Part shown: positions 53,501 to 61,605 of the stretch, in pieces
Numbering within the stretch: the stretch's first letter is position 1
Layout of the letters: each line of letters begins with the position of its first letter
Origin: Novosphingobium barchaimii LL02
GTDB lineage: Bacteria > Pseudomonadota > Alphaproteobacteria > Sphingomonadales > Sphingomonadaceae
Assembly: GCF_001046635.1 (NCBI RefSeq)
Contig: NZ_KQ130458.1
Span: 117,145 to 181,144 of the forward strand
DNA: 64,000 nucleotides
Direction of reading: 5' to 3'
Translations under genes and position numbers: made by a program
The notes under the pieces: generated by a model
Told to the model about the DNA's origin: nothing
What the model saw: the letters and a program-made list of their open reading frames with translations, nothing else
Database searches by the model: none

Positions 53501-53703
53501 GCGACATGACGGGCCGCGAGAAGGCCGGCAAGGAAATGGCGGGCATGGCAAAGAGCCTTGAGCGCGATCCCCAGGTGGAATCGATCCTGCGCGACCGCTC
53601 GCGCGAGCTGGGGCTTGAGATCGGCATGAGCCAGAGCCGCGACCTTGGCCGCGAATTGTCGCGGGGGTTGGAGATCGGCCGCGATCGAGGAATGAGTCGA
53701 TAG
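50578..53703 (+). CDS. traA: TraA: MobQ relaxase-helicase (module C)
   Basis: A 1041-residue relaxase-helicase. Relaxase domain (H137, H139 in PHAHVM), helicase Walker A GYAGTGKST near 375 and Walker B VLVIDEAGMIGT; the tail carries two RRGMFDGLKLS repeats. Nucleotides 50578 to about 51280 are identical to module B traA, after which the two diverge. The linker before the helicase (HGLSAASQMGGRDTAESGS) is unlike that of module B and contains a 10-bp dyad (51559-51602). Confidence 0.93.
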   Translation: MAIYHFSAKVISRANGSSAVASAAYRAAERLHDDRLGRDHDFSNKAGVVHSEILAPEGAPERLNDRATLWNEVEAGEKRKDAQLAREVEFSIPRELNQQQGIQLARDFVEKQFVERGMVADMNVHWDMGKDGQPKPHAHVMLSMREVGPEGFGQKVREWNSTALLQEWRVAWADHVNERLAELDIDARIDHRTLEAQGIDLEPQHKIGPAASRMPEQGLEAERVEDHARIARENGEKIIANPQIALDAITRQQATFTRRDLAQFAFRHSDGKDQFDQVMSAVRTSPELVALGTDGRGEDRFTSRDMIETEQRLECAGDRLADRAGHGLSAASQMGGRDTAESGSLALGGQQKDALAHITGKSDLAIVVGYAGTGKSTMLGVARDEWERAGYQVRGAALSGIAAEGLEGGSGIQSRTIASMEYQWDQGRELLGPRDVLVIDEAGMIGTRQMERVLSEAERAGAKVVLVGDAEQLQAIEAGAAFRSLAERHGAAEINEVRRQHEDWQKDATRALATGRTGEAIHAYAEHGMVHAAETREAARAELIDTWDAQRLADHDKTRIILTHTNAEVRDLNLAARDRLRDAGELGQDVRISAERGAREFATGDRIMFLKNERGLGVKNGTLGKVERVSPDSMAVRLDDGRSVAFDLKDYAHVDHGYAATIHKSQGVTVDQGHVLATPGMDRHAAYVALSRHRDGVQLHYGRDDFADDRRLVRTLSRERAKDMASDYPMYRDRDAEVQSFADRRGLSGEIRLPDAPERKGVEFLGPRAGTMRQMGEDPRPREIGEGRGAGDAKAAAERQPRRGMFDGLKLSAEPAKVAEPAQDAKEKAAPKRGMFDGLKLSSRTPTPAKEAPARAEQGHTHDFRRAVERASRSAEAVLQARASGGPVLEHQKVALERATDALDQIRPGASRDLASAMQRDPALLRDAAAGRSGPMIEAMRQEARVRADPNLRADRFVERWQQLSQDRDRLYRAGDMTGREKAGKEMAGMAKSLERDPQVESILRDRSRELGLEIGMSQSRDLGRELSRGLEIGRDRGMSR

Positions 53704-53718
53704 GGAGAGAAAACGAAT

Positions 53719-54236
53719 ATGGACGAGGATGACCGGGAAGGCGAGGACGGCGCGGCGCGTGCGTTCGCCCAGCTAGGGCGCGAGGTGTCGTTGCTGCGCG
53801 CGGCCGTGGAGGGTTTGACCTCCGCGCGCGAGAACATCGACATTCCCGACTATGAGCCGACGCTGGAGCGCACCGAAAAGATATTGGCGGCGTTGGTCCA
53901 CCAGATCGACGGCCTCGCCAAGAAACCGGCGATGACGCTCACCCCGGAGACGATGGGGCAGCGTTTAAACGCTTCGGTCGCCGATGCGACGCGGGAATTG
54001 CAGCACCAGGTTCAATCGGCGAAATCGGCGATGGCGGGTGCGGCCCAGGACCTGCAAAACATGGTCGCATCCGCGCGCCGGGGCGACGAGCAGAATATGT
54101 GGCTGATATGGGCCGGCGTGGGCGGCCTGGTGTTCGGATTGTTCCTCTATGCGCTGATGGGCGGGCCGATCGCGCGTCTCGCGCCGGCGAGCTGGCAATG
54201 GCCCGAGCGTGTGGCGACGCGCGTGCTGGACGAACC
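53719..54236 (+). pseudogene. DUF6118-like membrane protein, cut by IS6100 (module C)
   Basis: 172 codons matching 24767-25486, including the membrane segment (MWLIWAGVGGLVFGLFLYALMGG). The C-terminal roughly 65 residues are removed by IS6100 copy 5. ATG 53719 follows gggagag. A GTTTAAAC site is at 53963. Confidence 0.85.
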
Positions 54237-55116
54237 GGCTCTGTTGCAAAGATTGGCGGCAGTCAGAGGTAGGCTGTCGCTCTGCGCCGATCAGGCGGCT
54301 GCTGCGAAATGGTGGTTGAGCATGCCCATGGCCTCCGTCAGCGCCGAGGGCCCAATGCCAAAAGCTCTCTCCACAAGGCGCACCTCGCCCCTGATGCCGG
54401 GCTGCAGGCACCAGGGGCGAGCCTGTCCTTTGCGCAGGGCTCGCATGACTTCGAATCCCTTGATCGTGGCATAGGCCGTGGGGATCGATTTGAAACCGCG
54501 CACCGGCTTGATCAGTATCTTGAGCTTTCCGTGATCGGCCTCGATCACGTTATTGAGATACTTCACCTGCCGGTGGGCCGTCTCCCGGTCCAGCTTTCCT
54601 TCGCGCTTCAATTCGGTGATCGCTGCACCATAGCTCGGCGCTTTGTCGGTATTGAGCGTGGCAGGCTTTTCCCAGTGCTTCAGGCCTCGCAGGGCCTTGC
54701 CCAGGAACCGCTTCGCTGCCTTGGCGCTGCGGGTCGGCGACAGGTAGAAATCGATCGTGTCGCCCCGCTTGTCGACTGCCCGGTACAGGTAGGTCCACTT
54801 GCCCCGCACCTTGACGTAGGTTTCATCCAGGCGCCAGCTCGGATCAAAGCCACGCCGCCAGAACCAGCGCAGCCGCTTCTCCATCTCCGGGGCGTAGCAC
54901 TGGACCCAGCGATAGATCGTCGTATGGTCGACCGAAATGCCGCGTTCCGCCAGCATTTCCTCAAGGTCGCGATAGCTGATCGGATAGCGACAATACCAGC
55001 GCACCGCCCACAGGATCACATCACCCTGGAAATGGCGCCACTTGAAATCCGTCATCGTTCCGTCCGTCCAATCTCCGCCAAGCATGCTCAAGCTTCACGA
55101 TTTTTGCAACAGAGCC
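54237..55116 (-). mobile_element. IS6100 copy 5
   Basis: Complete 880-bp element. Left flank gacgaacc, right flank ccgcaacg: no target duplication. Joins module C to the end of a trbL gene. Confidence 0.97.
54291..55085 (-). CDS. tnpA: IS6100 transposase (copy 5)
   Basis: 264 residues, identical in translation to the other copies. Confidence 0.97.
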   Translation of the reverse strand: MLGGDWTDGTMTDFKWRHFQGDVILWAVRWYCRYPISYRDLEEMLAERGISVDHTTIYRWVQCYAPEMEKRLRWFWRRGFDPSWRLDETYVKVRGKWTYLYRAVDKRGDTIDFYLSPTRSAKAAKRFLGKALRGLKHWEKPATLNTDKAPSYGAAITELKREGKLDRETAHRQVKYLNNVIEADHGKLKILIKPVRGFKSIPTAYATIKGFEVMRALRKGQARPWCLQPGIRGEVRLVERAFGIGPSALTEAMGMLNHHFAAAA

Positions 55117-56114
55117 CCGCAACGGGCGAGGGTTCGTCTCTCCAAGATTTAGGGACCATGCTTGTCTTCGCGGTCGTCCTTCTGGCGCTCGTAAACAAGG
55201 TTCCCGCGATGGTCGGGGGCGTTATAAGCGGCGGCTCGATCCACGCGGCGGGCGGTATCGGAGCCTTTGGGGCAGGGGCCGCGCTGGGTGCTGCCGGGAT
55301 GGCCGCTGGGGCGGCGGCCACGGGTGGGGCTATGATCGCTGCTGGCGCGATGAACGCTGCGGGTGGAGCCAGCGCGATCAAGGCCGCCTTCGCTGCCGCT
55401 GGTGGGAGCGGTGGTGAAGGCGGCCAAACCGGCATGGGAGGCGGGCAACCGCTTTCGTCGGCGGGCGACATGCCGGGAGGCGGCGATAACGGCGGCGGCG
55501 GTGGCGGTGGGGGCGGCGGCACGCCCCTTAGCGTCGCTATGGGCGGCGATGGCGGTTCCCCCCCGGCCAATGACAACAGCGGCCTTCAAGGCGGCTCGGA
55601 AGCCGCCAGCGCGGGCGGCGGCACGGCTGCAAGCGCCGCTGCGGGTAGCGAGGCGGCCGATCGTGAAGACGGCAACGGCGGCGGCGCTGCCGGTGGCTCG
55701 CCTGCGGGGGAGGGGGAGGCCAGCTCCGCCAGCTCGCAAGGTGAAGGCGCGCCCGAAAGTGGCGACACTGGCGGCACGCAACGCACCGGCCTTAGCCGTG
55801 CGGCGAAAACCGCAAGCATCCTCGGCGGCGCTGCCGCTGGTATGGCGGTGGGCGCTTTGAAAGAGCGGGTGGGAAATACGGTGGGCGGCCGACTGGCGGC
55901 CAATATCCGCGCGTCGGCCGCCTCGGCATCGTCGGGAAGTGAAACGCTCGCTCCCGCGACCGGCGCGGGCAGTCCCGCCAGCTCGTCCGATTCATCGCCA
56001 CCCCCCACGGCGCAATTCGCGGGCGATACCATTTCGGCCGCCCGTGATGCGGGCGACATGGAGACGCCAGAGGATGAAGTTGCGGCCTTCGTCCAGAGAA
56101 GGGGGGACAGCTAA
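55117..56114 (+). pseudogene. TrbL/VirB6-like transfer protein, C-terminal part
   Basis: About 332 codons after the IS6100 junction. A membrane segment (TMLVFAVVLLALVNKVPAMVGGVISGG) is followed by a long glycine/alanine/serine-rich tail, as in TrbL/VirB6 inner-membrane channel proteins. The polytopic N-terminal region is missing. Frame, composition and the transglycosylase gene after it support a transfer-channel origin. The apparent long frame from 54309 is antisense to IS6100. Confidence 0.75.
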
Positions 56115-56116
56115 TC

Positions 56117-57229
56117 ATGGCCGCTGATCTGCCTCCGGTTGTCATAGAAGAACGGGTGCAATGCTCGATCGCGGCGGCGCTGCGCTATAACATTCCGGCG
56201 AACGTCATGCTGGCGGTCGCGGAACAAGAGAACGGTCGGCCCGGCGCGCGCGTCCAGAACACCAATAACACCGCCGATCTTGGCTCGATGCAGCTCAATT
56301 CCAGCTATATTCAATCGCTGGCACGCTACGGCATCCGGCCCGAATATGTGCTTGCGGCGGGGTGCTATCCCTACAACCTCGCTGCATGGCGTATCAGAAA
56401 CCATATCCGGGATGACAAGGGCGACCTGTGGACGCGGGTTGCCAATTATCATTCCCGAACGCCGGTCCATAATGCCCGCTATCGGGCGCTGATTATGGCG
56501 AAAGGTGCGCGCTGGGAGGCGTGGCTTTCCTCGCGCTATAATACCTACAGCGTGAACGGCATCCCGGTAAGCGGCGGCGCTCCTGCTGCGCGATCGGCCT
56601 CGATCCCGCTCACGATCACGGCGGCCGACGCGACGGGCGGGGGCCAGCTCGCGGCGCAACCGGCGATCGTCCAGCCCCAAGGCAGCGCCGACGCCTCGGC
56701 GGGCTATGTCGCCTCGATCTTGGCCGCTGCGTTCAATGCTCGCATAACCGATACGTGGCGGGCGCTGGAAGCCAATTACGGGGCCGCCAACAGCTTTCAC
56801 AAATATGGGCAGGCGGTGGATTTCGTGCCGCGTGCCGGGCTGCACACGATCACGCGCGAGCAAATCCGCGCCGTGATGGCGCAACATGGTATTCGCGTGG
56901 CGGAGCTGCTGGGGCCGGGGGACCGGGGCCATGCCGATCATTGGCATCTGGCTTTCTATACCGGCGATCAGACTCGGCCGCTCGATCGCGCTCAAATTGT
57001 CGTCGCCAGAGCGGAACGCGGGGTAGGGGGCCTAACCTCGGCGGCCGTGCAGCCGATGGCCAGCTATGAGGCTGCGCCAGCTCCACAAGCCCGCGTCATG
57101 GCGGCTCGGCCGAACGCCGCGCCTATTTCCGTTGCGGTGAATTTCCGGCGCGACATGCTGCATCCTTCGCCTACCGATCCCACGGCGGACCCGCGATTTA
57201 TTCCGCGCACAATCACCGCCAGCAATTGA
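56117..57229 (+). CDS. VirB1-like lytic transglycosylase fused to an M15-type peptidase
   Basis: A 370-residue predicted peptidoglycan hydrolase with two domains. Residues 15-140 resemble a soluble lytic transglycosylase (NIPANVMLAVAEQENGRPGARVQNTNNTADLGSMQLNSSY; catalytic Glu 36 or 38). Residues 195-290 carry the zinc ligands of M15/VanY-like peptidases: H228 and D235 in SFHKYGQAVDF, and H275/H277 in HADHWHLAF. It follows trbL by 2 bp, so it should open the cell wall for the transfer channel. No signal peptide is obvious. Confidence 0.75.
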   Translation: MAADLPPVVIEERVQCSIAAALRYNIPANVMLAVAEQENGRPGARVQNTNNTADLGSMQLNSSYIQSLARYGIRPEYVLAAGCYPYNLAAWRIRNHIRDDKGDLWTRVANYHSRTPVHNARYRALIMAKGARWEAWLSSRYNTYSVNGIPVSGGAPAARSASIPLTITAADATGGGQLAAQPAIVQPQGSADASAGYVASILAAAFNARITDTWRALEANYGAANSFHKYGQAVDFVPRAGLHTITREQIRAVMAQHGIRVAELLGPGDRGHADHWHLAFYTGDQTRPLDRAQIVVARAERGVGGLTSAAVQPMASYEAAPAPQARVMAARPNAAPISVAVNFRRDMLHPSPTDPTADPRFIPRTITASN

Positions 57230-57249
57230 AGCGACGGCGCGCTAGGCGC

Positions 57250-57549
57250 TCAATTCGGCAAGCCGGTGTGGGCGCTGATCCCCATCCCGGCCAGCTCCTC
57301 AATGAGCCAGTCTCGAAAGTCCGAAATGGATTTCGCGCCTTCGGCCCTCAAGGCGGCAACGTCTTCCTCTTTGAAACTCCAATCGTCCTTGCCGATGTGG
57401 CGCAAGGCGCGCCAAACGCAATGCTTCTGATAGCTGTAGATCGCGCAACGGAGATACCCGCGAACGATCTTTTCCATAGCCGCATCGTCATTGCGGTGGC
57501 GATCTAGCAATGCGTCAAGGTCGGCTACGGACGGATTGGGATCAAGCAT
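57250..57549 (-). CDS. Hypothetical protein downstream of RelE/HTH pair
   Basis: A 99-residue helical protein (MLDPNPSVADLDALLDRHRNDDAAMEKIVRGYLRCAIYSYQKHC...). ATG 57549 overlaps the stop of the 80-residue gene; the longer open frame upstream is out of context. Family not recognised. Fourth gene of the toxin-antitoxin operon. Confidence 0.6.
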   Translation of the reverse strand: MLDPNPSVADLDALLDRHRNDDAAMEKIVRGYLRCAIYSYQKHCVWRALRHIGKDDWSFKEEDVAALRAEGAKSISDFRDWLIEELAGMGISAHTGLPN

Positions 57550-57784
57550 GGTCGGCCTCGATCTGTAGGGCGAGCTGGGCGAGGCGATCGGGAGCAAGCA
57601 AGTCGTCGGCCGCAAGGTCGATAGCGAAGGGTTCGCCGGGTTCGGGCGGCCGTCGATCGGCGGCGAAAGCGGCAAGATAGGGTTGCGCCGCGTCGGTTTC
57701 GATCCAGCGCCAGAAGGCAGGCCCTTGGCCGAATAGCCCGGCCTCGAACATATCGAGCCGGGCTTGCGCGAAATCATCGCACAT
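57542..57784 (-). CDS. Hypothetical protein, third gene of RelE/HTH operon
   Basis: An 80-residue acidic protein (MCDDFAQARLDMFEAGLFGQGPAFWRWIETD...). A truncated homologue lies at 44109-44236, next to other small genes. Its start overlaps the antitoxin stop at 57784. Function unknown. Confidence 0.65.
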   Translation of the reverse strand: MCDDFAQARLDMFEAGLFGQGPAFWRWIETDAAQPYLAAFAADRRPPEPGEPFAIDLAADDLLAPDRLAQLALQIEADHA

Positions 57785-58110
57785 TAGGCGAAGTGGATCA
57801 CGGCCGATTCAGTGGTCCGCCCCTGCGGGCGCACGACAATATCGACCTTGCAGCCAAGCCGGGTGAGCATGGCTAGAAGCCGCTCAACCGAGACGCTGCG
57901 GAACTGGCCTCGCAGGATGCGCGACAATTCCGGTTGGGTAGATCCCGTAACCTTGGCGGCGGCGATCTGCGTCAACTTCCGCTCCTGCATGGCCTCGGCC
58001 ACACGGGTAACGAGCTGGGCTTTCAAAAGGTGGGTGTCGGGGTCGGCAAAGCCTAGATCGGCAAAGACATTGCCGCTGCCTTCCTCAATGATTTCGTCCT
58101 GTGCGCTCAT
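57784..58110 (-). CDS. HTH antitoxin (HigA/XRE-like)
   Basis: A 108-residue protein with an XRE-type helix-turn-helix (MQERKLTQIAAAKVTGSTQPELSRILRGQFRSVSVERLLAML). Expected to neutralise the toxin at 58107-58481 and repress the operon. Overlaps the toxin stop by 4 bp. Confidence 0.82.
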   Translation of the reverse strand: MSAQDEIIEEGSGNVFADLGFADPDTHLLKAQLVTRVAEAMQERKLTQIAAAKVTGSTQPELSRILRGQFRSVSVERLLAMLTRLGCKVDIVVRPQGRTTESAVIHFA

Positions 58111-58481
58111 GCTGTGCCTCGCGGGGTCTGGTGTTGCCGGTGATGCTCCTCGGCGGATTTCAGCCGCGTTCGGATCAAATCCATATCGGCCTGCGGCGTG
58201 GCCTTGCCCTGCTTGGATTTCTTCTGGAAGGCGTGCAGGACATAGACCGCCTCCGCGAATTTGACCGTATAGACCGTGCGGAACGTATCGCCTTGGTGGT
58301 CGTCTATGATCTCGACCACGCCAGCGCCGCCAAAGCCCTTCAACGGCTTAGTGCTGGCGTGCTGCCCGCCTTGCTGCGCAAGGTGCAGGGCATAGCCCAT
58401 TACGTCCTGCACATCGTCCGGGAACTCCCGAAAATCGCGCTTTGACGATGCCACCCATCGAACCGGCCGTTCCGTATCCAT
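58107..58481 (-). CDS. RelE/HigB-like toxin, second system
   Basis: A 124-residue toxin of the Gp49/HigB type (VRWVASSKRDFREFPDDVQDVMGYALHLAQQG ... FRTVYTVKFAEAVYVLHAFQKKSKQG). Related to, but distinct from, the toxin at 5215-5538. I place the start at ATG 58481; ATG 58499 lies inside the putative operator. Toxin-first order and two small genes downstream repeat the design of the other operon. Confidence 0.82.
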   Translation of the reverse strand: MDTERPVRWVASSKRDFREFPDDVQDVMGYALHLAQQGGQHASTKPLKGFGGAGVVEIIDDHQGDTFRTVYTVKFAEAVYVLHAFQKKSKQGKATPQADMDLIRTRLKSAEEHHRQHQTPRGTA

Positions 58482-58490
58482 CGCGGCTAT

Positions 58491-58542
58491 TATGCACAAA
58501 TATACATAGCCCGCAAGCGGAAATTATGCGCGTATGTGCATA
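58491..58542. promoter_or_regulatory. Putative operator of the second toxin-antitoxin operon
   Basis: Imperfect inverted repeat, tatgcacaaatatacata (58491-58508) and tatgcgcgtatgtgcata (58525-58542), directly upstream of the toxin start. Suited to dimeric HTH binding and autorepression. Confidence 0.5.
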
Positions 58543-58902
58543 TTGCCAGCTCGCTATGCCGATTGAGGCGACCGCGATCGGGGCGGCTCAATCGAGCGCC
58601 CTGCGCGACGAATGTATCAACGCCGGGGATGCAGGGCCGTAATTTTATGCTAGAGGCCCGGCGCGGCCCACGCCCCCCAATTTGTGCGGCCGTCCACTTC
58701 CGACGATGGCCCGCAAGGACTAGCCATCGTCGGAAGACCAACAAACAATCTAGCCGATGCCACGCGCCGCCCCTGTCCGGGCAGGCGAGGGCTGCTTGCC
58801 GTTGTAATAAAATTACTGCTCAATCTGGCCCTAGTTGCGCGTGCAATTTCCCTATTGTTGAGTCATCGTCCTCCCTACAGCGACCGAAAGGAGGACTAGG
58901 CT
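58543..58902. other. Gene-free stretch with a strong 14-bp hairpin
   Basis: No credible gene. At 58697-58736 there is a perfect 14-bp stem (cttccgacgatggc) with a 12-nt loop and no T run, so probably not a simple terminator. The right edge carries the ribosome site aaaggagg of the gene at 58903. Confidence 0.6.
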
Positions 58903-59157
58903 ATGGTTGATTCTTCCAATATCTATCGAGAGCAACAGAAAGCGGTTGCCCTAGAGTTCATGGAAAAAGCTCTTGCGATACTCGTTGAGGTCGATGATTC
59001 AGCCGCAGATTGTTATCTGCAACAATCAATAGATACGTGCATGGCGTCACCGCGCATGACATTTCCCGAAGATGAATTTTGGGATTGTGTTGATGAATTG
59101 CCACATTTGACCGATCGCGTCTTGTTCCTGCATCGGCAGAACGGGGTCGGTACATAG
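58903..59157 (+). pseudogene. Hypothetical gene truncated by the Tn-C end
   Basis: An 84-codon acidic, helical frame (MVDSSNIYREQQKAVALEFMEKAL...) with an excellent ribosome site (gaaaggagg). Its last five codons and stop come from the Tn-C inverted repeat starting at 59143, so the native C-terminus is lost. Family not recognised. Confidence 0.6.
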
Positions 59158-60444
59158 AACGGACCCAGATATACGCTAAGGTTTCGCCGGACCTTCGACG
59201 GCGTGCATCTGGCGAAGCGGCCTGAGGGCGGACGATGGCGCATCGGGGTCGGTCCAAAGATAATCGCCGGTGAGGTTGATGTGCTGCCATCCGAGCGGCG
59301 AAAGGTGTTGCAACAGGTCCGGCGGGACCGACCGGCCGAGACTGGCAAGATGCATGCGGGCGGCTTGCAGGTAGGTCGTGTTCCACAGGACGATAGCACC
59401 GGCGACGAGGTTTAGCGCGCTCGCCCGATGGGTCTGGGCTTGCAGGGCGTGATCACGGATGCGGCCGATCCGGTGGAAGAAGATGGCGCGTTTCAGAGCA
59501 TTTTCGGCCTCACCCTTGTTGAGTTCGCGGGTTGCGCGGCGCCGCTGTTCGGGCTGCTCGATCCAGTCGAGTGTAAACAGGGTGCGCTCGACGCGGCCGA
59601 TCTCGCGCAGTGCCAAGGCCAGGCCATTGGCCCGTGGATAGGAGCCGAGCCGTTCCAGCATGATCGATGCACTCACGACGCCGGTGCGGATCGAGGTGCC
59701 CAAGCGCAGCACGTCGTCCCAGTGTGCGGCGATCAGGGCCTCGTCGATCCTGCCCGCGACCAGCGGCGCGATATCTGGGCCAGGTTCGATTCCGTTGAAC
59801 AGGTGAAGCCGGCGCGCGGCGATGTTAGGGATGCGCGGCGCGAACCGGAATCCAAGTAGATGGCATAGCGCAAACACATGGTCGGAAACGCCCCCACCAT
59901 CGACGTGATGCTCCTCAATGTGCAGATCGGCACCATGATGGAGCAGCCCGTCCAGCACCTGCGCCGCCTCGCTTGCGGATGCGGAGATGACGGTGGAATG
60001 AAACGGCGCGTAGCGATCCGAGACATGGCTGTAGAAGGAGACAGCAGGCTCCGCCCCCTTGTGCGGATTGACTGCGCCGGTCGCCTGAGCACGGCGATCA
60101 AGCAGGAAGTTCTGACCGTCCGAACTGGACGAGGTCCCGGACCCAAACAGGGCGGCGAGCGGCGCGGTGTGCTGGGCATTGACCAACCGGGCGAGAGCCC
60201 TACCGTAGGTTTCCTCGCGTAAATGCCATGAGGCGAGCCAACTGAGTTGGCGTTGGGTCACGAGATCGCAGGCTTCTGCCATGCGCTTATGGCCAAGATT
60301 GGTCGCATCGGCGAGCACCGCCGTCAGGATAGCGCGGGGTTCATCGGCAACCCGACCGCTTTGCAGATGCGTGAAGCACTGGCTGAAACCGGTCCATCGA
60401 TCGACTTCAGCAAGGAGATCGGTGATGCGGATCGCGGGCAGATG
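59143..60444 (-). mobile_element. Tn3-family transposon Tn-C, right-end remnant
   Basis: Carries an intact 38-bp terminal repeat (59143-59180, starting ggggtcggtacatag and ending acgctaag, the Tn3-type pattern) and the C-terminal part of its tnpA. The rest is removed at IS6100 copy 6. Confidence 0.85.
59176..60444 (-). pseudogene. tnpA: Tn-C transposase, N-terminus removed by IS6100
   Basis: 423 C-terminal codons of a third Tn3 TnpA type, open up to the IS6100 junction. All three catalytic motifs remain (FGSGTSSSSDGQ, DGGGVSDHVFA, LNKGEAENAL), but the end-binding N-terminal half is gone. Confidence 0.92.
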
Positions 60445-61324
60445 GGCTCTGTTGCAAAGATTGGCGGCAGTCAGAGGTAGGCTGTCGCTCTGCGCCGATC
60501 AGGCGGCTGCTGCGAAATGGTGGTTGAGCATGCCCATGGCCTCCGTCAGCGCCGAGGGCCCAATGCCAAAAGCTCTCTCCACAAGGCGCACCTCGCCCCT
60601 GATGCCGGGCTGCAGGCACCAGGGGCGAGCCTGTCCTTTGCGCAGGGCTCGCATGACTTCGAATCCCTTGATCGTGGCATAGGCCGTGGGGATCGATTTG
60701 AAACCGCGCACCGGCTTGATCAGTATCTTGAGCTTTCCGTGATCGGCCTCGATCACGTTATTGAGATACTTCACCTGCCGGTGGGCCGTCTCCCGGTCCA
60801 GCTTTCCTTCGCGCTTCAATTCGGTGATCGCTGCACCATAGCTCGGCGCTTTGTCGGTATTGAGCGTGGCAGGCTTTTCCCAGTGCTTCAGGCCTCGCAG
60901 GGCCTTGCCCAGGAACCGCTTCGCTGCCTTGGCGCTGCGGGTCGGCGACAGGTAGAAATCGATCGTGTCGCCCCGCTTGTCGACTGCCCGGTACAGGTAG
61001 GTCCACTTGCCCCGCACCTTGACGTAGGTTTCATCCAGGCGCCAGCTCGGATCAAAGCCACGCCGCCAGAACCAGCGCAGCCGCTTCTCCATCTCCGGGG
61101 CGTAGCACTGGACCCAGCGATAGATCGTCGTATGGTCGACCGAAATGCCGCGTTCCGCCAGCATTTCCTCAAGGTCGCGATAGCTGATCGGATAGCGACA
61201 ATACCAGCGCACCGCCCACAGGATCACATCACCCTGGAAATGGCGCCACTTGAAATCCGTCATCGTTCCGTCCGTCCAATCTCCGCCAAGCATGCTCAAG
61301 CTTCACGATTTTTGCAACAGAGCC
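60445..61324 (-). mobile_element. IS6100 copy 6
   Basis: Complete 880-bp element. Left flank ggcagatg, right flank ctgttgct: no target duplication. Borders the SDR/acyl-CoA dehydrogenase region. Confidence 0.97.
60499..61293 (-). CDS. tnpA: IS6100 transposase (copy 6)
   Basis: 264 residues, identical in translation to the other copies. Confidence 0.97.
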   Translation of the reverse strand: MLGGDWTDGTMTDFKWRHFQGDVILWAVRWYCRYPISYRDLEEMLAERGISVDHTTIYRWVQCYAPEMEKRLRWFWRRGFDPSWRLDETYVKVRGKWTYLYRAVDKRGDTIDFYLSPTRSAKAAKRFLGKALRGLKHWEKPATLNTDKAPSYGAAITELKREGKLDRETAHRQVKYLNNVIEADHGKLKILIKPVRGFKSIPTAYATIKGFEVMRALRKGQARPWCLQPGIRGEVRLVERAFGIGPSALTEAMGMLNHHFAAAA

Positions 61325-61605
61325 CTGTTGCTCATCCTGTGCCTCCTAAATAGCTTGAGCGCGCAATTCAGACCCGCGTCGCTGAGGGTTCTTTTTTCCG
61401 ATGCACAACAACTGGGCCGATCACCGGACCTTGATCCAAGCACAATTACCAGTTGGTAGTCAAGCTGGATTCTGAGGAACCGGACCGAAAAGTGAGACTA
61501 AATGTCCAAGTCCCCTGGCCCGCTAATGCTGCCCCTTTGCGCGCGGCACGCAGCCGCGCGCTTTCACTTTCTAATGCTGTGTTTTCACAAATAATATCAA
61601 TGAGT
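61325..61605. other. Gene-free stretch downstream of the SDR gene
   Basis: No gene seen. A perfect 9-bp GC stem (gcgcgcggc-acgca-gccgcgcgc) lies at 61539-61561 and may terminate SDR transcription, although it lacks a T run on the minus strand. Confidence 0.45.

Noticed and set aside
44237-55116. IS6100 copies 4 and 5 being exactly 10,000 bp apart as a meaningful signal
   Set aside because: Copies are in opposite orientation with different flanks; the round number is coincidence.
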